From: Lophius americanus
Lineage: Eukaryota; Chordata; Actinopteri; Lophiiformes; Lophiidae
Length of the DNA: 64,000 nt
Assembly: GCA_037951165.1 (NCBI GenBank)
Contig: JBBDHG010000112.1
Location: forward strand, 2,806,501-2,870,500
Direction of reading: 5' to 3'
Within the stretch, counting starts at the first letter, position 1. Every line of letters starts with the position of its first letter. This document shows positions 63,051 to 64,000 of this stretch, one piece after another. Under the pieces are notes generated by a model. The model did not search any database and was not told the origin of the DNA. It saw only the letters and a program-made list of their open reading frames with translations. Both the position numbers and the translations under genes were made by a program.

Positions 63051-64000
63051 CTGTGGAAATGATTGGAATAGTATCACACGAGGTGGCAGAGGAAGGATGA
63101 GTGCTGGTAGAGGGGTGAGAGGGGGATTCCTTCCGACATGGTGGTCAATGAAGGTCCAAGTGTGGTACAAAGTGAAAGTTGTACAACACTGCTGCCTTGC
63201 TTTTGCAATATTGGGCTGAAAACATCTGATAGCGTAAAACTGTTTGAGTAGTAGCAATGGGTGTGGCGCATCATTTCGTTGCATAGCAGACAGAAGCGAC
63301 TCCTCCTGTCAAAGACAGTTAGAAGCATAAAGAATCGTGCGTTCTCTCTCTCTCTGTGAGCGCCCTGTTGGTACATCGATTTCAAATATAGATGGACAAA
63401 GAAAAGAAATGCATCCATTTTCTTTCTTTTCTCTTACATTCCTCTCATTCCACATCTCAGTTGGTGCAAGAACAGTGAGAAATCTTGTACTGGCGCTGTT
63501 CTATGTTTTCCGTTAAATTGCTATGATAATGTGGCATCTGCCCATGTGAGGAGGGACGTGCCGTTTTAAAAGAGGTTGCGTCAAGTATTTGTCAATCCGT
63601 TCCTCATTATTTCCACCGTACTGGAAAATAAGTTGTGGAGCAATGATGCAGAGCCTGAGATAATGCTGGGGGTTTAAAGCAAGCAAGCTATCTAAGCCAG
63701 GTCTCCCCATGATGCCAATGACTGAATCACACACACACTAGTGTTATCCACGAGAACCTCCCGGACAGCTGCCACTCTTGGTGAAAGATTGAGAAGGGTT
63801 GCCATGGACAAAATGTGGTCATTTGACTGACAATATATTTAATCCTATTTATTTGTTTTCATGCCTGAAACGGCAGATTACACATGGTATTATGGGCCCG
63901 CTGAGTGGCAAAGTAAGTCAGTCTCTGCGGCAGCCGTTCAACACGCGAGTCTTCAGTGTGTGTCTAAATGGACTGTCCTCCGCCAGTAGAGCTGCAGGTA

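Larger units (their letters stand above)
58052..64000. other. Probable intergenic sequence downstream of the gene
   Basis: It contains an L2 tail (58125-58171), a 14-bp minisatellite (58874-58970), a Tc1-derived short element (60587-60843) and a Tc1 relic (62170-63050). I recognise no gene, exon pair or RNA gene in 58180-58860, 59000-60580, 60850-62160 or 63060-64000. The text near 59280-59430 looks repeat-like (TGAAAAATGTCTTTCAATTG, ACATCTGAGGTGAGAGAGAG) but I cannot name it. Confidence 0.65.

Noticed and set aside
63880..64000. Exon-like CTTCAG ... CTGCAG|GTA at the window edge
   Set aside because: Stops in all useful frames and no homologous protein; likely chance splice-like words.

Overview
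The window is vertebrate nuclear DNA, most probably from a ray-finned (teleost) fish. The evidence is: exons with GT-AG introns, long AT-rich introns, and relics of Tc1-like, L2-like LINE, BEL/Pao, hAT-like and MITE elements of the kinds common in fish genomes. There is no operon-like coding and no dense set of open frames. I cannot name the species.

I find one gene, on the + strand. It is the 3' half of an IgLON cell-adhesion gene, and its C-terminus matches NEGR1 (neuronal growth regulator 1, Kilon) best. Four coding exons are supported: 11211-11322 and 17145-17293 (together the third Ig domain), a 42-nt in-frame cassette at 29139-29180 (membrane-proximal stem), and a terminal exon from 54970 with its stop at 55068-55070 (GPI-anchor signal). 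All splice phases agree (phase 1 into the first exon, then 2, 1, 1). The upstream exons (signal peptide, Ig1, Ig2) would lie before base 1. The long 3' UTR probably runs to about 58050, where there is an AATAAA at 58026-58031.

Layout: 1-11210 is intron, with two Tc1 relics and a MITE. The 11323-17144 intron holds a decayed antisense BEL/Pao retroelement and a LINE fragment. The 17294-29138 intron is mostly unique sequence with a few repeats. The 29181-54969 intron holds hAT-, Harbinger- and L2-like fragments, two strong hairpins, a ~256-bp (TA)n array, and a fairly young but deleted L2-like LINE ending about 370 bp before the terminal exon. 58052-64000 looks intergenic and contains an L2 tail, a 14-bp minisatellite and two more Tc1-family copies.

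Most open frames in the window are chance, repeat-derived or microsatellite-derived. No prokaryotic-type system, RNA gene or clearly novel biological system was found. The observations most worth checking are the cassette exon, two mutually exclusive hairpins in the 3' UTR, the 70-nt compound hairpin at 39298-39366, and several candidate conserved non-coding elements.
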